Source: UBA3495 sp964629875 (lineage in GTDB: Bacteria > Chloroflexota > Dehalococcoidia > Lucifugimonadales > UBA3495). From it: a stretch of DNA of 40,453 nt. The notes below the pieces were generated by a model that searched no databases, was not told the origin of the DNA, and was given only the letters and a program-made list of their open reading frames with translations. The position numbers and the translations under genes were made by a program. The stretch is from contig CAZVRK010000016.1 in the NCBI GenBank assembly GCA_964629875.1, positions 1 to 40,453 on the forward strand. The letters run 5' to 3'. Of the stretch, positions 23,659 through 32,548 are shown one piece after another (position 1 is the first letter of the stretch; every line of letters begins with the position of its first letter).

Positions 23659-24939
23659 TTACAGTTGTAAAGTGTTTCCACCACCTTCGAATGCTGGAAT
23701 TCCTGCCTTTGCCGCCTGTTCAGATTTCAGACCTTCTGCCAATCTTAGCACCTCAGAGTGATATACATCTGATCCTTCGCTCTGTCCTCTTAAATCAAAA
23801 ACAACATGTTCAGCTTTAAGATTACGTGCTGCCCTAGAGCTGGGTTGATCCAATGAACCATCCGGATCTACTAGATATACTAGCCACTCATCTCGCAGAG
23901 TTTGCAAATCTTTAGCCTGCGTTAAGTCTGTTCTAACAATCTCATTTTCAAAACTAGGTTGCGAACACACAACAATAAGCTTGTCGTAATGCCTTATCCA
24001 GCGCTCTATTTCTTCTTCCTCAGATGTACTTCTACGATCTACTAGGGCATTTCCACGGAAATTCTCTGCAAATACCCACACCCTAACTCCTTGGGCTCTA
24101 AGATCATCTCTCATTTTTTCAGCAAACGGGACATCCGAAGCAGTACAAGATATATAATACTCAGAATTTATACCTTCTGCATTGCCTATAGAGCTCTGAT
24201 AAGCCAACGCCTCCGAGGGTGATCCGATACCTTTCAGAAACTCCGCTGGTAAATTACCTGAAGATCGAAAGAATGTATCCATACCTAAGGTACTAGGAGC
24301 ATCGTGCCGAACCAGGTCCAATCCTTCTGCTTCACTCATATCGCAATTTTGGAAAACTGTGTAGCCTATAATACAACCCGCAAAGTTAGTACCCACTGTA
24401 GGAACGTCATTCAATACTGCCTCGTACAAATCTGCTCCATCCATGATAGCCCCACTTAGATTAGCTCTTTTTAAATCTGCGCCGTTAAAGTTAGCGCCTG
24501 TCAGGTTAGCATTTGTTAGATTCGCACCAGTGAGATTCACTCTGGAAAAATTCGCTCCCGATAAATTAGCACCTTCAAGATTCGCATCCGAGAATATAGC
24601 CTGGTCAGCGTCAGCACCTTCCAGGTTTGCTCCTCTCAAATCTGCTCCGCGTAGATTAGCACTGTTTAATAGGGTTTTACTTAAATCTGCCTCACGCAAG
24701 TCACTACGATAAAGATGTGCTGGATTTAAATAGCTGCCAGATAAATTTGCTCTCCTCATCATAGCGCCCATGAAGTCACCGTCTCGCATATCGGCGCCTC
24801 GAAGATCTACCATTGGAATTCGGACGTGGCTCATAAAACACTGATAGAGATCCAATATCTCACCAGGGTGATCCTCACGCCATTTATCGACAGCGTCTCT
24901 CCCTTGCTTAACCGTTTGAACTAGTTCTATATCTGCCAT
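23659..24939 (-). CDS. Pentapeptide-repeat protein with C-terminal TIR domain
   Basis: A 426-residue protein. Residues about 43-205 are A(D/N)LxG pentapeptide repeats (LRGADLRGANLEGAD and similar) that fold as a right-handed quadrilateral helix. A linker (STLGMDTFFRS) leads to a TIR domain at about 259-385 (YYISCTASDVPFAEKMRDDL, VRVWVFAENFRG, YDKLIVVCSQPSF). Bacterial TIR domains often cleave NAD+ in antiphage or stress responses, and pentapeptide-TIR fusions are a recurring arrangement of unknown role. By eye, the position of the catalytic Glu (WVxxE in NADase TIRs) reads IVRTD, with Asp338 instead and Ile for Trp, so NADase activity is doubtful. It is transcribed alone, with GGAG 8 nt before the ATG. 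Confidence 0.92.
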   Translation of the reverse strand: MADIELVQTVKQGRDAVDKWREDHPGEILDLYQCFMSHVRIPMVDLRGADMRDGDFMGAMMRRANLSGSYLNPAHLYRSDLREADLSKTLLNSANLRGADLRGANLEGADADQAIFSDANLEGANLSGANFSRVNLTGANLTNANLTGANFNGADLKRANLSGAIMDGADLYEAVLNDVPTVGTNFAGCIIGYTVFQNCDMSEAEGLDLVRHDAPSTLGMDTFFRSSGNLPAEFLKGIGSPSEALAYQSSIGNAEGINSEYYISCTASDVPFAEKMRDDLRAQGVRVWVFAENFRGNALVDRRSTSEEEEIERWIRHYDKLIVVCSQPSFENEIVRTDLTQAKDLQTLRDEWLVYLVDPDGSLDQPSSRAARNLKAEHVVFDLRGQSEGSDVYHSEVLRLAEGLKSEQAAKAGIPAFEGGGNTLQL

Positions 24940-25067
24940 TGTGGTATCTCCAAATTTATAGAGGTTGAGATTATAAACAACAAAGTATGCCGAATTTTAG
25001 CATAGGTGCTCCCAAAGATGAAAATTATTTTCAGATAGATAATATATTCATAGTAGCAGAAATAACA

Positions 25068-25096
25068 TTGCTCCTGATTAAGGGGTCCCTTATAAT
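25068..25096 (+). promoter_or_regulatory. Promoter of the coaX-coaBC operon
   Basis: TTGCTC (25068-25073), 17-nt spacer, perfect TATAAT (25091-25096). The leader would be about 17 nt and includes AGAGGA. Confidence 0.75.
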
Positions 25097-25119
25097 TCTC
25101 CCTAGAGGAACGTACACAT

Positions 25120-25929
25120 ATGTTATTAGCAATGGACATAGGCAATACCGTAGTAACGATTGGAGTCTTTGAAGATACCGAATTGGTCACGACCCTCAGA
25201 GTAGCAACTGATACTAGAAGGCTCGCAGACGAATACGGAGTCATGGTAACGAACGCCCTTATATTAAAGGGAGTTACACCTTCCGATATCGATTCCATAT
25301 GCATGTGTAGTGTTGTTCCACCACTAACAGTCGTTTTTACTGACGTCTGTAACACTCTATTCGAAGTATCTCCTCTGATTGTATCAGCAGGAGTCCGTAC
25401 AGGATTGCCAATTCTATACGACAACCCGCGAGACGTAGGTGCTGATAGAATAGCTGACGCCGTTGCTGCAATTGATCTTTACGGCGCTCCGCTTATAGTC
25501 GTGGATTTAGGTACAGCCACTGTTTTCGATGCAATATCAAAAAACAGAGAATACTTAGGCGGTGCTATAGCGCCAGGTATTAATTTGGCAGCAGACTCCC
25601 TATTTTTCAATACGTCACAGCTTCGAAGAGTAGAGTTAATCGCTCCAGACTCAGCTATAGGAAGGAGCACTACAACAGCATTACAATCAGGATTAGTACT
25701 AGGTTATACTGGATTAGTGACCACGATGGTAGAACGGTTTAAATCTGAGGTAGGACAGGATGCCCAAGTTATAGGAACAGGCGGACTCATAAATGTCGTC
25801 TCGCAGCACACCTCCATATTTGACGAGATAAATAGAGACTTAACTCTGCTTGGCCTGAAAACTATATATAATCTCAATCAATCAACAGTCAAATCAGTGA
25901 ATAACCATGAGCGGACCACTCGTAAATAA
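25120..25929 (+). CDS. coaX: Type III pantothenate kinase
   Basis: Phosphorylates pantothenate, the first step of coenzyme A synthesis. The 269 residues fit the type III (CoaX) form of the ASKHA fold: the phosphate-1 motif is AMDIGNTVV (4-12), followed by GVRTGLPILYDNPRDVGADRI and VVDLGTATVFDAI, the hallmark motifs that hold the acidic residues. The ATG has GAGGA about 11 nt upstream; a second in-frame ATG four codons later is possible. It overlaps coaBC by 23 bases, so the two are translationally coupled and cover successive parts of one pathway. Confidence 0.96.
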   Translation: MLLAMDIGNTVVTIGVFEDTELVTTLRVATDTRRLADEYGVMVTNALILKGVTPSDIDSICMCSVVPPLTVVFTDVCNTLFEVSPLIVSAGVRTGLPILYDNPRDVGADRIADAVAAIDLYGAPLIVVDLGTATVFDAISKNREYLGGAIAPGINLAADSLFFNTSQLRRVELIAPDSAIGRSTTTALQSGLVLGYTGLVTTMVERFKSEVGQDAQVIGTGGLINVVSQHTSIFDEINRDLTLLGLKTIYNLNQSTVKSVNNHERTTRK

Positions 25930-27106
25930 ACACATAGTGCTTGGTGTAACTGGCAGTATAGCAAGTTATAAGGCCGTTGATCTGGCCAGCAAACTTACTC
26001 AAGCCGGAGCATTAGTAGACACAATATTAACGTATGGTGCCACACAATTCGTCACACCTCTAGCATTCCGAAGTATTACTCACAGAGATGTGATCACAGA
26101 TCTATATGATTTAGATTCTGAGTTTAGCAACGAACACGTTGCATTAGCTCGGCAAGCCGATATAGTGGCCATTGTACCCGCGACCGTCAATTGTATTGCA
26201 AAGTTAGCCGCAGGGATGGCAGATGATCCTCTAACAACTACTGTAGTGGCTACCGAAGCCCCTCTACTTATCGCCCCAGCGATGGATGGAAATATGTACA
26301 GCCATCCAGCCACCCAAGACAATCTGAAAACGCTTGAGAAACGAGGAGTGGTAATAGTTGGACCTGACCAAGGCCACCTCGCGTCGGGTTTATCGGGCAA
26401 AGGCCGCCTTGTGGAACCTATAAAACTTGTGGGCCACATTTCAGCCGCTTTGGGGAGAATGGGTGACCTATCTGGCAGAAAGATCGTGATAAGTGCTGGT
26501 GGGACTCAAGAACCTATAGACCCCGTGCGGGTAATAACCAACAACTCTTCGGGAAAGATGGGGTATGCTATTGCCGAATCAGCCAGAGACCGTGGAGCAG
26601 AAGTAGTATTGATCACTGCTCCAACAACACTACCCGACCCACCATCTATAACAGTTAAGAACGTTACTACAGCCTCGGAGATGTGTGATCTAGTTCTGTC
26701 AGAAGTAACTAATAGTGATGCACTAATCATGTCTGCGGCTGTGGCCGACTATAGGCCCGAGACCTCTGCAGAGCAAAAGATAAAAAAATCCGAATCTGAC
26801 CTGACAATATATCTGACTAAAACAGAAGATATATTGGAAAAAGCTACAGGAAATTTTGTCAAAGTAGGATTCTCAGCTGAAAGTGAGAATCTTGTGAGAA
26901 ACGCTACGGAAAAAATTGTCAGGAAATCACTAGATTTGATAGTTGCAAATGATATAACTGACCCCGATAGTGGCTTTGGTAAGGATACCAACAAAGTTGT
27001 TATCATAGACGACCAACTGCAGGCAGAACATCTCCCTATATTGAGCAAATACGACGTCGGCAATGAAATCCTAAATAGAGTCTTAAGAATTCTTGGAAAT
27101 CGCTAG
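25907..27106 (+). CDS. coaBC: Bifunctional phosphopantothenoylcysteine decarboxylase/phosphopantothenate-cysteine ligase
   Basis: Joins 4'-phosphopantothenate to cysteine and decarboxylates the product to phosphopantetheine. The N-terminal FMN-binding CoaC domain (1-180) has GVTGSIASYKA, the catalytic His77 in NEHVAL and PAMDGNMY (125-131 region). The C-terminal CoaB domain starts near 190, with ISAGGTQEPIDPVRVITN and SGKMGYAIA. The usual active-site Cys of CoaC, in a segment normally reading like HLACG, is Ser160 here (HLASG). That residue reduces the enethiol intermediate in E. coli Dfp, so catalysis may differ. The start overlaps coaX. Confidence 0.95.
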   Translation: MSGPLVNKHIVLGVTGSIASYKAVDLASKLTQAGALVDTILTYGATQFVTPLAFRSITHRDVITDLYDLDSEFSNEHVALARQADIVAIVPATVNCIAKLAAGMADDPLTTTVVATEAPLLIAPAMDGNMYSHPATQDNLKTLEKRGVVIVGPDQGHLASGLSGKGRLVEPIKLVGHISAALGRMGDLSGRKIVISAGGTQEPIDPVRVITNNSSGKMGYAIAESARDRGAEVVLITAPTTLPDPPSITVKNVTTASEMCDLVLSEVTNSDALIMSAAVADYRPETSAEQKIKKSESDLTIYLTKTEDILEKATGNFVKVGFSAESENLVRNATEKIVRKSLDLIVANDITDPDSGFGKDTNKVVIIDDQLQAEHLPILSKYDVGNEILNRVLRILGNR

Positions 27107-27140
27107 CCCACTAGTATTACAATACATTTTCCAAAAAGCC

Positions 27141-28373
27141 CTATTCGTTTGGATCTACTCCCAATGAAACCTTCCCAATAAATTCTATAGCCTGCATGCT
27201 AGCAAAAGGTTGCATAAGTGGCCCTGCTCTAACATCTCTGTACAATCTAGATAGAACATTACTATCTAAAAATCCCGAGCCACCAGACATAGTGATACAT
27301 CGATCAACTATATGATTAGCAGTTTCATTAACGAATTTTTTCGTGCATGCAGCGTTTTTAACAGCTACAAAGGGATCCACAACAGATTCAGAACCAGGGT
27401 TTTTCGATCCATTGTTAGCAAGATAAAATTGATCGAACGCCGTCGCACCTCGGCTCAACATAGCCCTTGCAGCAGCCATGCCAATCTCATTTTCTGCAGC
27501 AAGTGCCTGGACTAAGGGTTGTCGTTGCCTATCCCTAGAGATAATAGATTCAACTACAATGGAATGTGCCTTCTCTGCTATACCCAGAAATACTGAAGAA
27601 AGACCCAAAGTAGCTCCTCCGGAGTTCGCCAGAAATCCCGCATTAAACTTACCGTATTCTCCTTGGTCATCAAATTCGTTATCACTTATAAAATAATCAG
27701 AGAATACAACATCATGGCTTCCGGATCCGCGCATGCCCATACCGTCCCAATTATCAAGAATCTCTACTCCTTTCCGGTCAACAGGCACGATTGCGCTACC
27801 CATTCTATCTTCCCCATCTTCATTCTGATACCTAGCTCGTACCGCTAGATAATCAGCTGAAGGAGAACCTGTGGCGAACGTCTTAGAACCATTTAAAACC
27901 CAGCCCCCTTCGACTTTTTCAGCCAAACTCCTAGATGTTCTAATATCAGATCCAGGTTCTGAATTAGCTACAGATATGATCGCCTGGCCTGCTCCTATCT
28001 GGTTTAACATTTCATCGCAACGTATTTGCCTGCGTTTATCACCATTAGCAACTGATCTTTCAAAAAGCCTCGATATATTCAATGTTCTAAACAAATGCAT
28101 GTTAAACGCCAAAGACGTTGACCCGTCTCCTCTTCCTAACCTATTCATAGCAACCATACAATCATGAGCGGACGTAACACCGAGCCCTCCATATTCTATG
28201 GGAATGGCGGATGCCGCGAATCCACTTTCTCTTATGCTATTTATATTTTCATGAACAAAAGTTTTATCTTGATCATGTTTGGAAGATCGCGTAAAAAAAT
28301 CCGCCGCGTGCATTTCTGCTAAATCAACCATCTTTTTACCAGCTTCGGTATTTGGTTCCATTTGAAAATCCAT
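27141..28373 (-). CDS. Acyl-CoA dehydrogenase-fold flavoprotein
   Basis: A 410-residue ACAD-fold protein. The N-terminal helical domain is followed by the FAD-binding beta domain (ISVANSEPGSDIRTS; WVLNGSKTFATGSPSADYL), and the C-terminal helices end in RLYRDVRAGPLMQPFAS. In true acyl-CoA dehydrogenases the last motif is YRDxRxxxIYEGT, whose Glu is often the catalytic base. That Glu is absent, so this is more like the flavin monooxygenase or otherwise modified branch. Strong AGGAG, 7 nt from the ATG. It lies 21 bases downstream of an LLM oxidoreductase gene on the same strand and is probably in the same operon. Confidence 0.9.
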   Translation of the reverse strand: MDFQMEPNTEAGKKMVDLAEMHAADFFTRSSKHDQDKTFVHENINSIRESGFAASAIPIEYGGLGVTSAHDCMVAMNRLGRGDGSTSLAFNMHLFRTLNISRLFERSVANGDKRRQIRCDEMLNQIGAGQAIISVANSEPGSDIRTSRSLAEKVEGGWVLNGSKTFATGSPSADYLAVRARYQNEDGEDRMGSAIVPVDRKGVEILDNWDGMGMRGSGSHDVVFSDYFISDNEFDDQGEYGKFNAGFLANSGGATLGLSSVFLGIAEKAHSIVVESIISRDRQRQPLVQALAAENEIGMAAARAMLSRGATAFDQFYLANNGSKNPGSESVVDPFVAVKNAACTKKFVNETANHIVDRCITMSGGSGFLDSNVLSRLYRDVRAGPLMQPFASMQAIEFIGKVSLGVDPNE

Positions 28374-28394
28374 ACTATTGCTCCTATGTAAGGA

Positions 28395-29258
28395 CTAACT
28401 TATCGCTTCCTTGAATCTGCGTATGGCTTCTATATGCTCGTCTGGTCCTTTCAGGCCAGATTTCATAGTATTCACTGATAGGTGAGTAGCTCCCGACTCA
28501 TCCCAAGCAGCTGCAAGTTTGTTCCATTCATCCGCATTACCAGAACCATAATTGATACGACCTTCTATGCCAACTGAATCAGGATCTCTCCCTGAAGATT
28601 TTACTAGTTCTCTCATCTGTCCAATTTTCTCCTGCCCCTCCGAATCCGGTTGGAACTGAGGAAACCATCCGTCCCCTAATCTAGCCAACCTACGAACGAC
28701 CTGAGGAGCACCACCACCGAACCATAAGGGTATTGGCCGTTGAACAGGGAGTGGATTTATCCCTGCATGACTAATCTTATGATATTTACCTTCGTAGTTA
28801 ACCACATCTTGAGTCCAAAACATTCGTAATAATTCTATTTGCTCTGAAGAACGACGTCCTCTATTAGCAAAATCTTCACCAAGCGCCTCATATTCAACAT
28901 CATTCCATCCAATTCCTATACCCAATCTCAATCTACCACCCGTCAGAACATCTACAGCTGCCGCCTGTTTAGCAACTAAAGCAGTTTGCCGCTGTGGTAA
29001 TATCAAAATTCCCGTAGTCATCTGTATAGTCTCAGTAACGCCTGCTAAATAACCGAATAAAACAAAGGGTTCATGAAACATGTCTGTATGCTGGTACGGC
29101 CTATCCCAGTGATCTCTCTGACTAGCATCAGCTCCTAAGATGTGATCAAACACCAATAAATGTTCGTATCCCATCTCTTCCGCAGCCTGAGCAAAGTCTC
29201 TGACTGCCACTGGATCGGCTCCAATCTCAGTTTGGGGAAATATGGCTCCAGTTTGCAT
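28395..29258 (-). CDS. LLM-class, probably F420-dependent, oxidoreductase
   Basis: A luciferase-like TIM-barrel protein of 287 residues, near the length of the TIGR03619 (F420-dependent) subgroup. Visible landmarks are GAIFPQTEIGADP at the start, LLVFDHILG, TGILILPQRQTALVAKQAA, the glycine-rich GGRLRLGIGIGWN and PLWFGGGAP. These enzymes move hydride between F420 or FMN and small organic substrates. GGAGGAG gives a very strong ribosome site. First gene of a two-gene unit with the ACAD-fold gene, so the two may act on successive intermediates. Confidence 0.9.
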   Translation of the reverse strand: MQTGAIFPQTEIGADPVAVRDFAQAAEEMGYEHLLVFDHILGADASQRDHWDRPYQHTDMFHEPFVLFGYLAGVTETIQMTTGILILPQRQTALVAKQAAAVDVLTGGRLRLGIGIGWNDVEYEALGEDFANRGRRSSEQIELLRMFWTQDVVNYEGKYHKISHAGINPLPVQRPIPLWFGGGAPQVVRRLARLGDGWFPQFQPDSEGQEKIGQMRELVKSSGRDPDSVGIEGRINYGSGNADEWNKLAAAWDESGATHLSVNTMKSGLKGPDEHIEAIRRFKEAIS

Positions 29259-29440
29259 ATCACTCCTCCAATAATTAAATGTATTTAACTCAGAAATCGT
29301 GTTTCCGACAGTATCTTGTCTAGGGGCTTCTCAGTCAACCGCTAAGCCTCTACAATACGGTCGATGTCACTAAACGTGTCTAACATTAAACTATTAAACT
29401 ACATATGTAATCGTAAGCGCAGTAGAGAGGCTAGGATAAT

Positions 29441-30217
29441 ATGAGAACGAACACAACAAAGAAAAGCTTAAATGAAGGAAAGGTAGTATTCGGAGCCATT
29501 ATTTCTAGGTATTCGCCAGATCAAGTAGAACTATTTGGTGCCATAGGTTTCGATTTTGTGATGATAGATTGCGAGCATGGCCCGATGAATCTTGATCAAG
29601 TCGAACACATGGTAAGAGCAGCAGAATCATTCAACATCACTCCAATTGCCCGAATTCCTAATCATGAGGATTCCACAATACTCAGGTACCTCGACAGAGG
29701 TTTACAAGGGATAATAGTCCCGCATATCAATACGCCTGAAGATGCTTCAGAAGTCGCTCAGGCAGCAAGATATTACCCGGAAGGAAACCGTGGTATGGCT
29801 GGAGGTGGCAGGGCACACGACTATGGCATCGGGACAAACCCCGTTGAATCTACCAAATGGGTCAACTCGCAATTATTGGTAATACCTATGATTGAAGAAG
29901 TAGAAGCCGTGTCAAACCTAGACCAAATATTAGGTATCGAGGGGCCAAATGTTTACCACGTGGCAGCTTCAGACCTAGGGCAAAGCATGGGCAATCCAGG
30001 AAGAGACGAAGTAAGAAAAGTCATGGCAAGCGTGATACCAAAAATTCGTGCAGCTGGAGTAAACGTCGGAGTCGGAGGTAATTCACCATCCGATGCTGCG
30101 GGTGTTGCAGAATTCATAAAATTAGGCGCTAATTTTGTAACCGTATCCGCGACAGGTTTACTAAGACTAGGGGCAGAGGATTTCCAGAAAAGGGTCGCAT
30201 CAGAATTAAACAAGTAA
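29441..30217 (+). CDS. HpcH/HpaI-family class II aldolase
   Basis: Divalent-metal aldolase of 258 residues that splits 2-oxo-4-hydroxy acids to pyruvate plus an aldehyde, as in the last step of homoprotocatechuate breakdown. Catalytic and metal residues align well: His46 in CEHGP, Arg71 in ARIPN, Glu152 in MIEEVEA and Asp178 in ASDLG. The trimer-forming loop GNRGMAGGGRA is also present. It stands alone, divergent from the LLM/ACAD pair. The aldehyde product and natural substrate are unknown. Confidence 0.92.
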   Translation: MRTNTTKKSLNEGKVVFGAIISRYSPDQVELFGAIGFDFVMIDCEHGPMNLDQVEHMVRAAESFNITPIARIPNHEDSTILRYLDRGLQGIIVPHINTPEDASEVAQAARYYPEGNRGMAGGGRAHDYGIGTNPVESTKWVNSQLLVIPMIEEVEAVSNLDQILGIEGPNVYHVAASDLGQSMGNPGRDEVRKVMASVIPKIRAAGVNVGVGGNSPSDAAGVAEFIKLGANFVTVSATGLLRLGAEDFQKRVASELNK

Positions 30218-30220
30218 TCT

Positions 30221-30257
30221 TGGACAGTGTAATCCGATTCGAAATTATTACTGTCCA
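30221..30257. terminator. Weak hairpin between aldolase and XRE genes
   Basis: TGGACAGT (30221-30228) pairs exactly with 30250-30257, with a loop of about 20 nt. It occupies the space between two convergent genes. The stem is short and the loop long, so this is a low-confidence bidirectional terminator. Confidence 0.4.
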
Positions 30258-30698
30258 TTATGATTCTTCATGATCGATCCGGTAAGGATCAACGAATCTA
30301 ACATTCCAAGTGTCTTCGTAAGATGGATTGGTAAAATCCATCCGTCTTCGGCGTGTTGGAGTTTTCTCGTTGCTAGTATTAACAATCTCGAGATCTTTGT
30401 GGGACTCGTCAGGAAACAATTCTGACTGCGCAATCATGACATTGACCATGTTCAATGTTTCCTGTGAGTGACTTGTTTTGATAGCAGACAATATATCAAC
30501 ATCTTCTTGTGAAATCGGGAAATCAAGGCTATCAATACTGAGATTTAAGATAGAGCACAGCTTTTTAACATTTGCTAGCCTTGGTTGGTTAATACCACGT
30601 TCCCACGCAGATATTTGATTAGGAGTCACTTTCATTATGTATGCAAGCTGAAACTGGGTCAGGCCTTTATTGATTCGTGCTTCTCGTATCGTAGGCAT
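30258..30698 (-). CDS. XRE-family helix-turn-helix regulator
   Basis: A 146-residue protein with an N-terminal Cro/CI-type helix-turn-helix (about 3-58: REARINKGLTQFQLAYIMKV, then TPNQISAWERGINQP). The remainder, about residues 75-146, has no domain I recognise; it is polar with an Arg-rich turn (TPTRRRRMDF) and an acidic end. The ATG at 30698 is chosen over a TTG four codons upstream because TGAGAG lies before it. The gene is divergent from the GMC oxidoreductase, which it could control; this is positional inference only. Confidence 0.88.
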   Translation of the reverse strand: MPTIREARINKGLTQFQLAYIMKVTPNQISAWERGINQPRLANVKKLCSILNLSIDSLDFPISQEDVDILSAIKTSHSQETLNMVNVMIAQSELFPDESHKDLEIVNTSNEKTPTRRRRMDFTNPSYEDTWNVRFVDPYRIDHEES

Positions 30699-30836
30699 AG
30701 TATCTCTCAAACGCTACTATATTTATCTCTTTCAAGTTGTTTATAATCGCTAGAGAACAATATATCAAGATATCACGCAAATCTCCCCTAGCGTAGACCA
30801 AAACTCTCTATCTCCAATGCCTCTACTAAATTTTGG

Positions 30837-30842
30837 TATAAT
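30837..30842 (+). promoter_or_regulatory. -10 box before the GMC oxidoreductase gene
   Basis: A perfect TATAAT, but the -35 region 17 nt upstream (CCAATG) is poor, so the promoter may need an activator. It lies in the divergent space shared with the XRE regulator. Confidence 0.45.
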
Positions 30843-30890
30843 ACCGGGCCAGAACACACCAGCATAATTCAAGACAGACGAGGTGAAGTC

Positions 30891-32465
30891 ATGCAATACG
30901 ACGTTATAGTAGTCGGCGGGGGGGCAGCAGGGTCAGTTCTAGCCAGCAGGTTGGCAGAAGATTCTGATACCTCCGTATTATTATTAGAAGCAGGTACAGA
31001 CTATCCTGAATTTGATACGCTACCAGACGAAGTGAAGTACGGTCACACAAGATATGCAGAGTCCCCAGAATCGGATCATAACTGGGCTCTGCGTGGCACG
31101 ATAACCGAAGAACAAGGCGAAATCCATGTAGCTCAAGGCAAAGTGATTGGCGGAGGATCATCCATCAACGGGCAAGCCATGCAAAGAGGCCTACCAGAAG
31201 ATTTCGAGTCATGGGCGTCGTTAGGCAATGATGAATGGTCTTATACAAAGGTCCTACCATTTTTTAGGAAAATGGAAAACGATTCAGACATTAGAGATGA
31301 TTTCCACGGTACTGACGGACCTATGCCAGTGAGACGTCGCCAGTCAGGAGCTGTACCAGACATACAAAAAGCATTCCACACTGCCTTAACCAAAGCCGGA
31401 TATCCTAGTGTCGAAGACACTAACGGTGCAAACCCTGCTGGTATCGGAGTTTCTCCCACAAACAATCTCGAGGGAGTTAGGGTGAGCACTGCTCTCGCAT
31501 ATCTGAATCCAATGAGGCATTGTCTTAACCTCACAGTACGAGGACAAGTCCATGTTAGAAAAATACTATTTGACGGTAAGAAAGCTATTGGAGTTGAAGC
31601 AGAGAGCGGCGGGGAGATATTTACAGTCGGAGCTGGTCGCGTAGTCCTAAGTTCAGGAGCAATTAGATCTCCTCAACTCCTTATGTTGTCTGGGATAGGC
31701 CCCAAGGAACAGTTGGAGCAATTTGGCATAACACAGATACAGGAGTCTCCCGGAGTCGGACAAAATCTGATGAATCACTTAAGTGCTCAGATTACTTTTA
31801 AAGTAAAGGACGGCATTGTTTTGGAAACCAATGAGGACACAGCCCACTTTGGACTGCACTACACCTCCTCTGGTTCAGATCAGAAAAATGACATGGTCCT
31901 TCGAACTACGACCGTCATTGATGAAAGAGAAGAACGTGTAGCTGGTGTAAGAACAAAATACTTGACTGGGGATGTTCCAGCCGACAGAGCTGCGCGAATA
32001 TCCTGTACGCTCGGGTTACCTGATGGTACAGGACACGTAAAATTAGCATCGGAAGAAGCTAGTGTGCAACCATCATTCAACTATTGTTATTTGCAGCATC
32101 CAAACGATATACGCCGAGTGAGAGAAGGAATAAGATTTGGGGTCAAAGTCCTAGAATCAGATGCATACGAAAACGTATTAGATCACCGTATACAACCCAC
32201 TGACGAAATCTTAAACGACGATGACGCGTTAGATTTATGGATTAGACAAACCGTCGGCACGGCAAGACACGTATCAGGAACCTGTAAAATGGGGCCTGAT
32301 TCCGATCCAATGGCTGTAGTGGATCAATATTGCCAAGTGAAAGGTGTAGAAGGCTTGTTCATCGCAGATGCTTCAATAATACCCCGTATACCACGTTCAG
32401 GCGGAATTCATCCGACGGTAATAATGATTGGAGAACGTGTAGTAGAGTGGATCGCTCCCAAATAA
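30891..32465 (+). CDS. GMC-family FAD-dependent oxidoreductase
   Basis: Glucose-methanol-choline oxidoreductase of 524 residues; oxidises an alcohol to the aldehyde or acid with FAD. The dinucleotide motif VVGGGAAGSVLASRLAED is at 7-24. The GMC signature 1 region is GKVIGGGSSINGQAMQRG, and signature 2 is SSGAIRSPQLLMLSGIG. The catalytic C-terminal part has HVSGTCKMG and the second histidine in GGIHPT. It resembles choline dehydrogenase and polyethylene glycol or alcohol dehydrogenases. GAGG is 7 nt from the ATG. A clean terminator follows, so it is a single-gene transcript. Substrate unknown. Confidence 0.94.
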   Translation: MQYDVIVVGGGAAGSVLASRLAEDSDTSVLLLEAGTDYPEFDTLPDEVKYGHTRYAESPESDHNWALRGTITEEQGEIHVAQGKVIGGGSSINGQAMQRGLPEDFESWASLGNDEWSYTKVLPFFRKMENDSDIRDDFHGTDGPMPVRRRQSGAVPDIQKAFHTALTKAGYPSVEDTNGANPAGIGVSPTNNLEGVRVSTALAYLNPMRHCLNLTVRGQVHVRKILFDGKKAIGVEAESGGEIFTVGAGRVVLSSGAIRSPQLLMLSGIGPKEQLEQFGITQIQESPGVGQNLMNHLSAQITFKVKDGIVLETNEDTAHFGLHYTSSGSDQKNDMVLRTTTVIDEREERVAGVRTKYLTGDVPADRAARISCTLGLPDGTGHVKLASEEASVQPSFNYCYLQHPNDIRRVREGIRFGVKVLESDAYENVLDHRIQPTDEILNDDDALDLWIRQTVGTARHVSGTCKMGPDSDPMAVVDQYCQVKGVEGLFIADASIIPRIPRSGGIHPTVIMIGERVVEWIAPK

Positions 32466-32483
32466 GTATCCAGGGATCCATTT

Positions 32484-32512
32484 AAAGCCTCCTGAAAATT
32501 CAGGAGGCTTTT
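32484..32512 (+). terminator. Intrinsic terminator after the GMC gene
   Basis: AAAGCCTCCTGA (32484-32495) pairs with 32500-32511, 12 bp, 4-nt loop, ending in TTTT. Confidence 0.85.
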
Positions 32513-32548
32513 ACCTATCGACTAACAGATAGATAACGGGATTAAATC

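Noticed and set aside
24443..24712. Forward-strand 89-codon frame rich in Ala, Pro and Leu
   Set aside because: It is the antisense shadow of the pentapeptide repeats and has no ribosome site.
24450..24800. Short repeated units resembling a degenerate direct-repeat array
   Set aside because: They are the 15-base periodicity of pentapeptide codons in the reverse-strand gene. Unit length and divergence do not fit CRISPR repeats and spacers.
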